From Lewinellaceae bacterium (GTDB lineage Bacteria > Bacteroidota > Bacteroidia > Chitinophagales > Saprospiraceae), in the NCBI GenBank assembly GCA_016716135.1, contig JADJWX010000004.1, positions 496,001 to 560,000 of the forward strand: 64,000 bases of DNA, written 5' to 3'. A program made the position numbers and the translations under genes. This document shows, in pieces, positions 51,560-60,219 of the stretch (its first letter is position 1; each line of letters opens with the position of its first letter). Under the pieces are notes generated by a model. The model saw only the letters and a list, made by a program, of their open reading frames with translations, ran no database searches and was not told where the DNA came from.

Positions 51560-51844
51560 TTAATTCCAGCGCGTATTGCTAAAAACCAACACCAACAAAA
51601 ACAACCCGTACAAAGCCGTCGGCACAGCCAAAACAGCAAGCAGCGTCTTCGCCAGCCCCAGGTAATCGTGCGCTTTCAACCAGAGGCTGCCCAACAAAAT
51701 CGCGGCAATCCCGGCCAGCAGCATAAACCAGATGCCGGAATTTGACGACGAGACGGAGCCGTCGGCAATACCGATAAAAAAGAAGACGATCGCCACCAGG
51801 GCTGCAATGGCATCAATGCCCCAAAGTATCCAAAAGGTGATCAT
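51560..51844 (-). CDS. Small membrane protein (94 aa, three helices)
   Basis: Three hydrophobic helices are visible: ITFWILWGIDAIAALVAIVFFFIG, IWFMLLAGIAAILLGSLWL and TLLAVLAVPTALYGLFLLVL, connected by DGSVSSSNSG. Similar small proteins are widespread in Bacteroidota and sometimes labelled as osmoprotectant permeases without evidence. Role unknown. It is 68 bp beyond the lipoprotein gene on the same strand. Confidence 0.7.
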   Translation of the reverse strand: MITFWILWGIDAIAALVAIVFFFIGIADGSVSSSNSGIWFMLLAGIAAILLGSLWLKAHDYLGLAKTLLAVLAVPTALYGLFLLVLVFSNTRWN

Positions 51845-51912
51845 GGCAAGGTGTTTAAGAATTCAAGTATATGGTTGAATGACGATGCTCAAATATGGCC
51901 TTGCCCCGCCGT

Positions 51913-52893
51913 TCAATACCTGGGGGCATCTTCTTTTTCCCGGAACACCTGTGTACACACGTTTTTCTCCGTTTGATAAATCACTACGATCTGCCCGTCC
52001 GGATCGGCCCCGGTTGAGGCAGGCACCTCGTTTGTACGCAAAAAATAAGGGAACCAGTACCGGACCGCCGTGGGGTCTTGCGGATCCACTTGCTCGCCCA
52101 CGTATTGTTTTGTTTCCACATAAAACGGTTTTTGCAAATTCCGGTCCGCCCATTTCAGGGCGTGTTGGCTTGCCGTATCCAGCCAGGCCGATGCGCGTTT
52201 GGCGCGCGGATTTACCCTGAGCCGTTTTTTGAGTTCCTGCATGGCCGGAATTGAATCGCCCTGCATGCGCAACACAAACGTACAATTGTCTTGTTGCCAA
52301 TGGCTTTGCTCCAGGGTATGCACCGTTGCCGGAGGCAAAATTTTCTGATAGTCTTCCTCCCAGCTGGCAGGCTCCATGAACAACAGCTGAAACTCCGTTT
52401 GTGCCGTATGTGGCCAAGCAGCAAGGGCCGAAGTAACTGTATGCAATACATTTTCCCGGATTTCGGCGGCAGACTCGGTAAAAACCCAAATGTCGGCCAA
52501 GGTATCATTCACGCCTACAGAAGCGAGCAGGTTTCGTTTCTGCAGTTCTGCGTACAAACTACGGGCTGCGTCCACCTGGCTGAGCGCATATTGATACGCG
52601 GTATAGACCGTTGAATCGGTTATTCCGCCATCCGGGGCCGACCGGTCCCAAATAATCGTGAACTGGACAGCCGGATCTGCTTTGGAGGCAAGCACCACGC
52701 GAAAAGTATTTTTATCCGGACTGATCCATTGATTTTTAGCGTAGGATGTTTTTAAAACTTCAAATTGACCGGGAAAGGATTTTTCCAGCCAGCTGTGTAC
52801 CGCTTGCGCCGTTTCATTTTTCCGGGCGCAGCCAAACAGAAAGAACATAAGAAAACAGGTGAGGGCCAAAGCCGTTTTTTGATATGGTGCCAT
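51913..52893 (-). CDS. Uncharacterised lipoprotein downstream of LytTR regulator
   Basis: The protein is about 326 aa. ATG 52893 gives a short basic start (MAPYQKTALAL) and the lipobox FGC (FFLFGCARKN). GTG 52944 or ATG 52935 are alternatives that abut the regulator stop and would allow translational coupling, but they put 14-17 residues before the signal. The mature part is alpha/beta without recognised motifs; stretches like WISPDKNTFRVVLASKADP and YWFPYFLRTNEVPAS stand out. Following the response regulator so closely, it may be a target or an accessory of the two-component system. Confidence 0.7.
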   Translation of the reverse strand: MAPYQKTALALTCFLMFFLFGCARKNETAQAVHSWLEKSFPGQFEVLKTSYAKNQWISPDKNTFRVVLASKADPAVQFTIIWDRSAPDGGITDSTVYTAYQYALSQVDAARSLYAELQKRNLLASVGVNDTLADIWVFTESAAEIRENVLHTVTSALAAWPHTAQTEFQLLFMEPASWEEDYQKILPPATVHTLEQSHWQQDNCTFVLRMQGDSIPAMQELKKRLRVNPRAKRASAWLDTASQHALKWADRNLQKPFYVETKQYVGEQVDPQDPTAVRYWFPYFLRTNEVPASTGADPDGQIVVIYQTEKNVCTQVFREKEDAPRY

Positions 52894-52944
52894 GTGGTGA
52901 AACTGGTGCCCGACAGCGTGCGGTAAATTCAACATAGGCGTCAC

Positions 52945-53718
52945 TCAGCGGTCCAGCCACTTTTTAAATCCCGGCGCCTTTTCCCGGCTGATGTCGACCT
53001 CAATTTTCAACGGCGCCTTAAGCGTAATGGTCAGTTTTTGGTTTTCGTGCGGGCGCACACGCTGGATACCGTCGATGTGGATAATATACTGGCGATTCGC
53101 ACGGAAATATACCTTCGGGTCGAGCAGCGCTTCAATTTCCTCCAGGGTATTGTAGTCGAGCAGGTACCGGTCGCCGGCGAAGGTGTACAGGTAATTCAGT
53201 TGTTCGCGGGCAAAGCAGGCGATTTCCGCGGTCGGGATCGGGACCCATTGGTTGCGCAAACTGGCGATAAATTTTTCCTTGTACGCGCCGCTGCCTGCCG
53301 CTTCCGGGTGCTGCAGCATGCGGAGCAACTCCGGCCAGTTGACCGGTTCCGGCTGTTGCCGGCCAACCACGGACCGGCATCTGTCGATTGCCTGCCGGAG
53401 GTCGTCTTCATCCACGGGTTTGAGCAGATAATCCACGCCGTTGTTTTTAATGGCCCGGATGGCATACTCGTCGTAGGCTGTGGTAAAAATTACCGGGCAT
53501 TTGAGCCGGTATTCTTCGAACAGTTCAAAACTGACGCCGTCGCCCAACTGAATATCCATGAAAATCAGATCGGGTTCGGCATTGTTCAAAAACCATTTTC
53601 GGGCCGTTTTCAAACTGGGCAAATGCTCCAGCACGGTCACATCGGGCGCCACCTGTTCGATCTTGTGGCGCAGTTCCCGGGCAATCAGCAGTTCGTCTTC
53701 AATGATGAGGGCTTTCAT
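52945..53718 (-). CDS. LytTR-family response regulator
   Basis: This 257-aa two-domain regulator has a receiver domain with acidic pocket EDE (residues 7-9), phospho-acceptor Asp55 in LIFMDIQLGDG, Thr79/80 (FTTAYDEYA) and Lys100 (LLKPVD). The LytTR DNA-binding domain covers residues about 150-257: AEIACFAREQLNYLYTFAGD, LEEIEALLDPKVYFRANRQY and HENQKLTITLKAP. It lies downstream of the histidine kinase gene, separated by a hairpin element, and is very likely its partner. Confidence 0.94.
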   Translation of the reverse strand: MKALIIEDELLIARELRHKIEQVAPDVTVLEHLPSLKTARKWFLNNAEPDLIFMDIQLGDGVSFELFEEYRLKCPVIFTTAYDEYAIRAIKNNGVDYLLKPVDEDDLRQAIDRCRSVVGRQQPEPVNWPELLRMLQHPEAAGSGAYKEKFIASLRNQWVPIPTAEIACFAREQLNYLYTFAGDRYLLDYNTLEEIEALLDPKVYFRANRQYIIHIDGIQRVRPHENQKLTITLKAPLKIEVDISREKAPGFKKWLDR

Positions 53719-53743
53719 ATTCCGGCAAATTATTTTTTTAACT

Positions 53744-53890
53744 CAAGTTGTGACCATCAATATCCTCACGAAGCAAATTGTTGGCGAGGACGCCAACAAT
53801 GGCGATTTGGGCATGCTTTTCAACGAAATGCCGACGTTGGCGTCCTCGCCAACGGCAGTTTCCCGATTTAATTTAATAGGTCACAACTTG
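53744..53890. repeat. Nested inverted repeat between kinase and regulator genes
   Basis: Outer perfect arms CAAGTTGTGACC (53744-53755) and complement (53879-53890); inner perfect arms GTTGGCGAGGACGCCAAC (53780-53797) and GTTGGCGTCCTCGCCAAC (53836-53853). It occupies most of the 196-bp gap between the sensor kinase (upstream) and the regulator on the minus strand. Confidence 0.75.
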
Positions 53891-53914
53891 CGTTTTTTAA
53901 TAAATCAAAAAAAA

Positions 53915-56900
53915 CTAGGTCCTGCGCGGAGGCAGCAAAGGGATTTTTACAATGAACCAGGCGTTTTCTTCCCCCGTTTTCAGCGGTTTATCGGTCAGAT
54001 ACTGGTACAGCGAGCGCAGCTTGTTCAGGCCCTGCTTGTTGCTGGTTTCCACGATACTTCTGCGCTGGATGGTGTTGCGCACCACGAGGTAGCCGTTTTC
54101 CGTAATCACCTCGATGCGGAGCGGCGATTCGGCATCCAGCGTATTGTGTTTGAGTGCATTTTCCAGCAGGTTTTGGAGGGTTACCGGCACGATTTCATAA
54201 TTTTTATACTGCTCATCGATGGCAAAATCCACTTGCAGGGCATCGCCGAAACGCGTGTGTTGCAGGTGGATAAAATGCTGCGCAAACTCGATTTCGTCCG
54301 ACAAACTAACCAATTCATTGTCGGGGCTTTGCAGCATGTAGCGGTACATTTTGCTCATCGCGTTCAGAAACGTACCCGCCTTTTGCGGTTCAAACCGGAT
54401 CAGGCTGCCCAGCGACGCCAGCGAATTGAACAAAAAATGCGGATTCAGTTGTTGGGTCAGGTTTTCATACTGCACCTGGGCTTTTTCCTTGGCCAGCGCC
54501 TGCGCTTTGCGTTCCAGTTGCAGCAAAGCCCGGCGATACCGCAGCCGCCGCAGGGCAAACCAGCCGGCCAGGGTAAGCAGCCCCATGCCCACTAAGCCCC
54601 AAAACCAATTGGAGCGGTACCAAAATTCGCCCACCCGGATTCGGAGCGTCCGTTCCGGCACTTCCCAGTTGTTGGGGTCGGTGGTTGCCTTGTAACGGAA
54701 CGTGTAGTTGCCTGCCGGCACATCCGTGTAGTTAGCCGGGCGTTCGCGGGTATAGGTCCACCGCTGGTCGTAGGGTTCCATGCGATAGGCATACCAGGTT
54801 TGGCGTGGATTGCGGAAGTTGAGCGCGGTCATTTCCAGGGAGAAAAAATTTTGCCCTGGCGGAAAATAAATCTCCTCCAATGCCTCGCTGTTCAATGCCG
54901 TATCGAACGACCGGTTAAACACCCGTACCGAAGAAAGCAGCAAGGGCAGTGTCGCGTTCCGCCGGGAATATTTTTCAGGGTTGAACAGCACAAAACCCCG
55001 CCTGGTGGGGAACAGAAAATTCCCGTCGGCAAGCCGGCAGGGTGGCATGTTTGAAAATTCATCGGTCGGCAAACCGTCGTGTACGTTGAAGCGGCGGATA
55101 CGCTGGCGGGTGCTATCGATCAGCAACAGCCCCTGCGAGCTGCCTACCCACAAACGGTTACGTTGATCGGCCAGCACACCGCAGGTCCGGTTGGCCGGCA
55201 GGCCGCGTGCGCGGTCGAAATTGGTAAAATGGAATGTGGAAACGTCAATTGCCGAAAGCCCGTTGGATGTGCTTACCCAAATGGTCCCGTCGGGGCCCTC
55301 GGTGATACCGTGTACAAAATTGCCAATGAGCGTAGAGTCATTCCCCGGTATGCGCTCCCAATGGTTAGCATTGTTTTCCCCGGGGTTAAAACAGATCAGC
55401 CCCCGGCCGTCGAGGCCAAACCAAAGCAGCCCCCGACTATCTTCAAAAATGCAGTGTCCGAACAATCCCGCATAAAGACCCAGCACGGGATGTTCCCGGA
55501 TATTCCGGAATTTGGTTTCGCCTGCCGGCAAAAAATAATGCCCTTCGTGCGTGCCCCCAATCCAGATGGTACCTTGACGATCTTGTGCAATTGCCAGGTA
55601 ATACGTCAGCGGCAAACCATCTTTTTCCGTTAAAAACGCCATACGACCGGTGGCCGGATCAAACCGGTTCACACCGGTTGCCGTACCGATCCACAAGCGC
55701 CGCTGCTTGTCGAGGCAAAGGGCGTATACCGAGTTGTCGTGCAGCAATTTTGGCTTTCCTTTCCGGTTCAAAAAACTGCGGTACCGACCCGTACGCCGGT
55801 CATACTGGTACAATCCGGAGCCGGTTGCCATCCAAAGCGTCCCATCGGATGCCTCCACCGCTGCCCGGGCCCAGTGGCTGCCTACGTTGTTTCCATCCTG
55901 ACCGGGCAAAAGTGTTTGGAACAAGTTGCGGTCGGGGTGAAACCAGGATGCACCGATGCCGGACATCCCCAGCCAGACGAACCCGTCTTTGTCCTGAAAT
56001 ACACAGGTAATATTATTTCCAGGCATGCTATTGGGCAGGTACGGATTATGCCTGGTGGTGTGAAAACGGTCGGTTTGGGCATCGTACAATGCCAGCCCGG
56101 CCTGGTCGGTCGTTGCCCATAGCCGGTGTTGGGCATCCTTGAAAACGGCGGTTACCACATTGGGCAAACCATCCGGCGCAAACTCCAGATCGCGATACAC
56201 CCGGCAGTCCTGAAAATTCAGATCCGTGCGAAAGATCAGGGTAGGTTCGTCGCGGGAAGTAAGCCATACCGTCCCGTCTTCCATGATCCGGAGGCGGTGA
56301 ACGCGGTGGCCGCGGAGGCGCAGCGGCAGGGCAACTTTGGCTGTTTTTTGGGTGCGCAAGTCCATCAAAATCAACCCCGTATCCCTTGCCATGTAAAGTT
56401 TGTTCCGGTGGAACTGCATCTCACTGATTTGCGTGCTCAGCAGCGCATCGGCATTGGGTTCATCCCGGTAGAAATGCAAATTTCCAGTCGCTGTTTCCAG
56501 CCTGACAAGTCCCTGGCGGCTGGCCAGGTGCAAAATGCCCGGTGCGGTTTCCACTACCGGACCCGCCCAGAAAATCTTGCCGGCGCCGTACTGCCGGAAT
56601 TGTTTTTTCGAAAAATCATACTCCATCAGGCCGTGCAAAAAGCAAATCCAGAGCCGCCCGTTCGAATCGCTGAAGATGTAGCGCACATTGCTGGGCAGGA
56701 TGGAGGTGCTGTCGCCATACTGGTGTTCGAAGGTTTGAACGGTGTATCCGTCGTAGCGGTTCAGCCCGTCGGGGGTGCCAAACCAGAGGTAGCCGTAGTG
56801 GTCCTGGCCGATCGCCCCGACATTGCCGGAGGTCAGGCCCTGGGCGGTGGTTACCGTTTGAAAGGCGTAGGATAATGGTTGCGCCCGTACCGCTTGAGCA

Positions 56901-56941
56901 GCACAAATCAGGAGGATGAACAAACAGTACAGGCGCAACAT
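53915..56941 (-). CDS. Two-component-propeller histidine kinase (LytS-like output)
   Basis: This 1008-aa sensor has a signal peptide (MLRLYCLFILLICAAQAVRAQ), then a large periplasmic part of repeated two-component propeller blades (YGYLWFGTPDGLNRYDG, GFVWLGMSGIGASWF, RRLWIGTATGVNRFDP, GTIWVSTSNGLSAIDV) and a Y_Y_Y domain (YRMEPYDQRWTYTRERPANY). One transmembrane helix lies near residues 775-795. The kinase part has the phospho-acceptor His835 in LNPHFLFNSLASLG and the N-box ENALKHN (about 927). The final ATP-lid region is short (KQGLNKLRSLY) but typical. It should sense an external polymer or surface stimulus and signal to the LytTR protein downstream. Confidence 0.93.
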   Translation of the reverse strand: MLRLYCLFILLICAAQAVRAQPLSYAFQTVTTAQGLTSGNVGAIGQDHYGYLWFGTPDGLNRYDGYTVQTFEHQYGDSTSILPSNVRYIFSDSNGRLWICFLHGLMEYDFSKKQFRQYGAGKIFWAGPVVETAPGILHLASRQGLVRLETATGNLHFYRDEPNADALLSTQISEMQFHRNKLYMARDTGLILMDLRTQKTAKVALPLRLRGHRVHRLRIMEDGTVWLTSRDEPTLIFRTDLNFQDCRVYRDLEFAPDGLPNVVTAVFKDAQHRLWATTDQAGLALYDAQTDRFHTTRHNPYLPNSMPGNNITCVFQDKDGFVWLGMSGIGASWFHPDRNLFQTLLPGQDGNNVGSHWARAAVEASDGTLWMATGSGLYQYDRRTGRYRSFLNRKGKPKLLHDNSVYALCLDKQRRLWIGTATGVNRFDPATGRMAFLTEKDGLPLTYYLAIAQDRQGTIWIGGTHEGHYFLPAGETKFRNIREHPVLGLYAGLFGHCIFEDSRGLLWFGLDGRGLICFNPGENNANHWERIPGNDSTLIGNFVHGITEGPDGTIWVSTSNGLSAIDVSTFHFTNFDRARGLPANRTCGVLADQRNRLWVGSSQGLLLIDSTRQRIRRFNVHDGLPTDEFSNMPPCRLADGNFLFPTRRGFVLFNPEKYSRRNATLPLLLSSVRVFNRSFDTALNSEALEEIYFPPGQNFFSLEMTALNFRNPRQTWYAYRMEPYDQRWTYTRERPANYTDVPAGNYTFRYKATTDPNNWEVPERTLRIRVGEFWYRSNWFWGLVGMGLLTLAGWFALRRLRYRRALLQLERKAQALAKEKAQVQYENLTQQLNPHFLFNSLASLGSLIRFEPQKAGTFLNAMSKMYRYMLQSPDNELVSLSDEIEFAQHFIHLQHTRFGDALQVDFAIDEQYKNYEIVPVTLQNLLENALKHNTLDAESPLRIEVITENGYLVVRNTIQRRSIVETSNKQGLNKLRSLYQYLTDKPLKTGEENAWFIVKIPLLPPRRT

Positions 56942-56961
56942 GGTCAGGCCAATAATTTGGT

Positions 56962-57737
56962 TTACTGATATTTATAAAAAACGGTGTATGCGTTGCCACT
57001 GCTGAAGGCCAAAGCGCCGGACTCCGGGTAGCCCTCCGCATCGAAGGTATAAACATAGTCGACATACCAGCTCACTTTTCCGTCGCGGAAACCGGTGTAT
57101 TTGGTGGCCAAATGTTTGTTCGGTTTGCCGGTGAAGGTATTGCCGACGTTGAGGTGTTGCCATGGCTCAGGCCCGAACGGTCTTCCGTGTTCAGATCGTA
57201 CTCCCAGGCGCCGCCGTAATCGTACACATTGTTGACGTACACTTCAAAACTTGTCATGTCGCCGTTTTTATACGTATAGCGGTAATCGTACACAAATTCG
57301 CCGGCGTTGTAGTTTGAAATAACCCGTTTCAAATAACCGGTAGCATCATATTCAAAAGTATACGTCACATTGCGGGGGATACCATTGAATGCGCTTACGG
57401 CGCTGCCTTCGGTCACGAATCCCTGTGCGTTCAGTTTGCCGGTAAAGTTGTACACGGCGCTGTTGACAGAAGTGCGTTTCGAAACAATATGGACCTGGTT
57501 GGCGGTATAGCTGACGTCGACAATGTCTTCCCCGTCGCTTTGATGCACCACCCGGCCTTTGGCGTCGTACTTGATCACCAGCGGGTTGATGTCTACGCCC
57601 TGATAGGTGTAGCCTGCGAGTTTTTTGGTTGTTTGTTGCGGCGTGGGGTTGTTGGGGTTGGGTTGTGCCTGGTCGTCTTTGTTGCAGGCCGACAGGGTTG
57701 CCAGGAGCAGCAAGGCTGCCAGTTGAAATTGTTTCAT
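56962..57737 (-). CDS. Small lipoprotein, frameshifted
   Basis: The ORF 57072-57737 begins with a lipoprotein signal (MKQFQLAALLLLATLSACNKDD) and continues with repeated YDAKGRVV, YTFEYDATGYLKRVIS and FVYDYRYTYKNGDM segments that resemble YD-type repeats. After TEDRSG it runs into unrelated residues. The expected continuation is in the next frame, with PEPWQHLNVGNTF, KYTGFRDGKVSWYVDYVYTFDAEG and a clean YKYQ end at 56962. One added base in the GGG run at 57175-57177 restores the whole reading frame (about 258 aa). The gene lies 20 bp upstream of the kinase gene, so it is probably co-transcribed with the two-component system. Confidence 0.75.
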
Positions 57738-57759
57738 TTGAAGAAAAAATTAGTGTTTG

Positions 57760-58182
57760 TTAATCGTTTGTCGTGTGTTCGGTGGCTGCGATCATCGTTG
57801 CGCTGATCAGGTTGTAGCAGGTCGCCCAGGCCTCGGCAACAGGAGGCGTCCAATCGTCGCCGAGGCCGGACTCCAGCGTCCAGAGCAGGGCAGTGCCGAC
57901 GTGTTGGTAGTGTTTTGGGCGGACGCCGTACTGCACGTGGCGCTGCGCCAGTTCGGTCAGTTCCTGTTCCAAATGCTCCAGATCGTCGAGCCGCGTGATC
58001 ATGGCGTGCAGGGTGGCAATCAGTTTTTGGTATTGGCCGCTCATATCTTTTGGGAACAGGCGCCGGAGTTCCGGGTGATCCAAAAACAGTTTGCTGTAAA
58101 ACAGATCGCCTACCTGGGTCTGATCCAGGTCGCGCAGGAGGCGCCAGGAGTTCTTAACCAATGTAATCTGTTTTTGCGTCAT
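57760..58182 (-). CDS. Single-domain globin (Vitreoscilla-hemoglobin type)
   Basis: This 140-aa cytosolic haem protein starts at ATG 58182 (MTQKQITLVKN); the longer frame adds 51 residues without homology. Phe43 at the CD1 position (RLFPKDMSGQYQK), a distal Gln near residue 50-52 and the proximal His82 in RHVQYGV match single-domain bacterial globins and the globin part of flavohaemoglobins. There is no reductase domain. It would bind O2 or NO. It lies 22 bp upstream of the lipoprotein-kinase-regulator run on the same strand and could be in that transcript. Confidence 0.92.
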   Translation of the reverse strand: MTQKQITLVKNSWRLLRDLDQTQVGDLFYSKLFLDHPELRRLFPKDMSGQYQKLIATLHAMITRLDDLEHLEQELTELAQRHVQYGVRPKHYQHVGTALLWTLESGLGDDWTPPVAEAWATCYNLISATMIAATEHTTND

Positions 58183-58395
58183 GTTTTTTTGCCGGTGTGT
58201 ATCCCGGTTTGTTTGATGGAACAAAGGTAGTTGGGCCATGGAGCGTCGGCAATTTTTTGAATACGAAGCGTGGCAAATTGAAAATGAACCGGGTTGCGAT
58301 TTAAAACCTGACTGGTTAGGGAATACCCAATCCAATGTATTGAAATCCCCTGTTTACAGGCTTAACTTGCGTGCGAAACTTACCCGTATCATCCC

Positions 58396-60051
58396 ATGAA
58401 AAAAATCGCTACCCTAATCCTCTTCGTTTTTCTCTCCCATTTCCAACTTACTGCCCAATGCGACCCCGACACCGAACCGCCGGTGGTGGTGGCGGTGCAG
58501 GGTTTGACGGTTACGCTTCTGGCGACTTGCCAAATCACGCTTTGGGCCACCGACTTTCTCGATACGCTGAGCGACAACTGTACCCCGGGCGGTCAAATTG
58601 AGTTTGCGATACGCAAAGCCGGTACCGGCGCCGGGTTTCCCACCAACCCCGACGGCAGCCCGCAACAAACAGTGCATTACATGGCCTGTGACCTGGGGAC
58701 AAATTTTGTGGAACTATGGGCACGCGATCTGGCGGGCAATGCTGGTGTAGATTCGGCTCTGGTGATCGTGCAGGAAAACAGCGGCGCCTGCGACTGTTTC
58801 CACAGTAGTGTCAATGCCTGTGCGTTCACCGTTTTCGACGATCCTATCGAAGAGGTACGGTACGACTTGTGCGCCATCCACCCGGCCTTACCCATGCATT
58901 GTGCTGCAGATATAGCTGCCTGCGCCTTTTTTTCCGACATTACATCCGGCGCCGAGGTCACGCTCGTATCTTCAAAAAATAATGACCCGCTGAACGGCGT
59001 ATCTACTTTCGACCTGGTGCTTATCAACAAACATATCCTGGGCCAGCAACCTTTTGACCAGCCCTACCAGTTTATCGCCGCCGACGCCAACAACAGCCGA
59101 ACGGTTTCGACTTTCGATATCGTTGAATTGCGAAAACTGATTTTAGGCTATTACACAGCACTCCCAGGCAATACATCCTGGCGGTTTTTACCCAAAGACT
59201 ATGTTTTCCCAAATCCGGCAAATCCGCTCACCGATCCCTTCCCGGACTCCGTTACCATCCCGGACTTATATCAATGGAATATGCAGGTTGACTTCACCGG
59301 AATAAAAATCGGCGATATCAACGGCAATGCCCAAACCTACGCCCAAGCACCTGCCGAGGAACGCCTGGACGCAACGCTACGACTCGCCGATGCCTACCTC
59401 CAACCCGGCCAAACCACCCAAATTCCCCTGCATTTTAGCGAAGCCTGCAAATTGCTCGGCCTCCAGTTCGCCCTCGCATTCGACCCCGCTGCGCTGGAAA
59501 TTTCCAGCATCGCGCTCAGTGATCGGCTGACTTCGAGTCAGCCGATCACTGAAGGCCAATTTTACGCCCAACCCCAACCCGGCCTGCTCACCCTTAGCTG
59601 GGACGACCCCACAGCCCCTACCCTGCCCGCCGGTGCGCCCCTGTTGTTTTTGGAAATCAAAGCCCGGCAAGCGCTCCAACTCAGCCAGGCGCTTCGCCTG
59701 AAAACCGAACGCCTTCGCCCCGAGCTGTACACCGCCGACGGCACTATCCACCGCATGGCGCTCGATTTTTCGGCTGCGCCAAAAATCGGACAAACGCGCA
59801 TTTTTCCGGCTGTGCCAAACCCGGCAACCGGGCCGGTGGTTATCCCCGTGGCATTGGCTGAACCCACTAACCTGGTACTCGAAGTGTTTGATTTGAACGG
59901 ACGCCGGCTCCACCAACAGGAATTTTCGCTGGATGCCGGGTTGCACCGACTGGAAATTCCCGGCGCCGTGCTGGCCCGCCACCGCGGAGTATTGCCCTAC
60001 CGGGTGCGGGCGGGTGGCTTGATTGAACATGGAAAATTGATTTGTCCGTAG
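58396..60051 (+). CDS. T9SS protein with dockerin-like and cohesin-like modules, copy 1
   Basis: This 551-aa secreted protein starts MKKIATLILFVFLSHFQLTAQ. Residues about 25-135 are a divergent beta domain (TEPPVVVAVQGLTVTLLATCQ). From residue 197 comes a dockerin-like pair: PLNGVSTFDLVLINKHILG, then ADANNSRTVSTFDIVELRKL, and the calcium-like IKIGDINGNAQ near residue 305. A cohesin-like domain (LHFSEACKLLGLQFALAFDP ... LLTLSWDDPTAPTLP) spans about 330-430. The end is a T9SS sorting domain (FPAVPNPATGPVVIPVAL ... LEVFDLNGRRL). The second gene (60220) is a near copy except in the N-terminal beta domain. Confidence 0.9.
   Translation: MKKIATLILFVFLSHFQLTAQCDPDTEPPVVVAVQGLTVTLLATCQITLWATDFLDTLSDNCTPGGQIEFAIRKAGTGAGFPTNPDGSPQQTVHYMACDLGTNFVELWARDLAGNAGVDSALVIVQENSGACDCFHSSVNACAFTVFDDPIEEVRYDLCAIHPALPMHCAADIAACAFFSDITSGAEVTLVSSKNNDPLNGVSTFDLVLINKHILGQQPFDQPYQFIAADANNSRTVSTFDIVELRKLILGYYTALPGNTSWRFLPKDYVFPNPANPLTDPFPDSVTIPDLYQWNMQVDFTGIKIGDINGNAQTYAQAPAEERLDATLRLADAYLQPGQTTQIPLHFSEACKLLGLQFALAFDPAALEISSIALSDRLTSSQPITEGQFYAQPQPGLLTLSWDDPTAPTLPAGAPLLFLEIKARQALQLSQALRLKTERLRPELYTADGTIHRMALDFSAAPKIGQTRIFPAVPNPATGPVVIPVALAEPTNLVLEVFDLNGRRLHQQEFSLDAGLHRLEIPGAVLARHRGVLPYRVRAGGLIEHGKLICP
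59518..59550. repeat. 33-bp palindrome inside the coding sequence, copy 1
   Basis: 15-base perfect arms (AGTGATCGGCTGACT and complement) around TCG. It is translated in frame as part of LSDRLTSSQPITE in the cohesin-like domain. The same element occurs at 61342-61374 in the paralog. Confidence 0.8.
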
Positions 60052-60063
60052 GGGGTGTTTCAA

Positions 60064-60142
60064 AACCTGTCAGGTCGAATTTGAAGTCAAAAATGCACTG
60101 CCAGGCAGTGCATTTTTGACTTCAAATTCGACCTGACAGGTT
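60064..60142. repeat. 79-bp perfect palindrome after paralog 1
   Basis: Two 39-base arms (starting AACCTGTCAGGTCGAATTTG and its exact complement) around a single A. It begins 13 bp after the stop codon. A second copy, with a few mismatches, follows the second paralog at 61885-61963. It may serve as a terminator, though no T-run follows. Confidence 0.9.
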
Positions 60143-60219
60143 AGGGATTACCCATTCTAAAGTATTGAAATACAAAGTTTACAGTCTTAACTTGCCTGCT
60201 GAAACCAACCCGTCATCCC

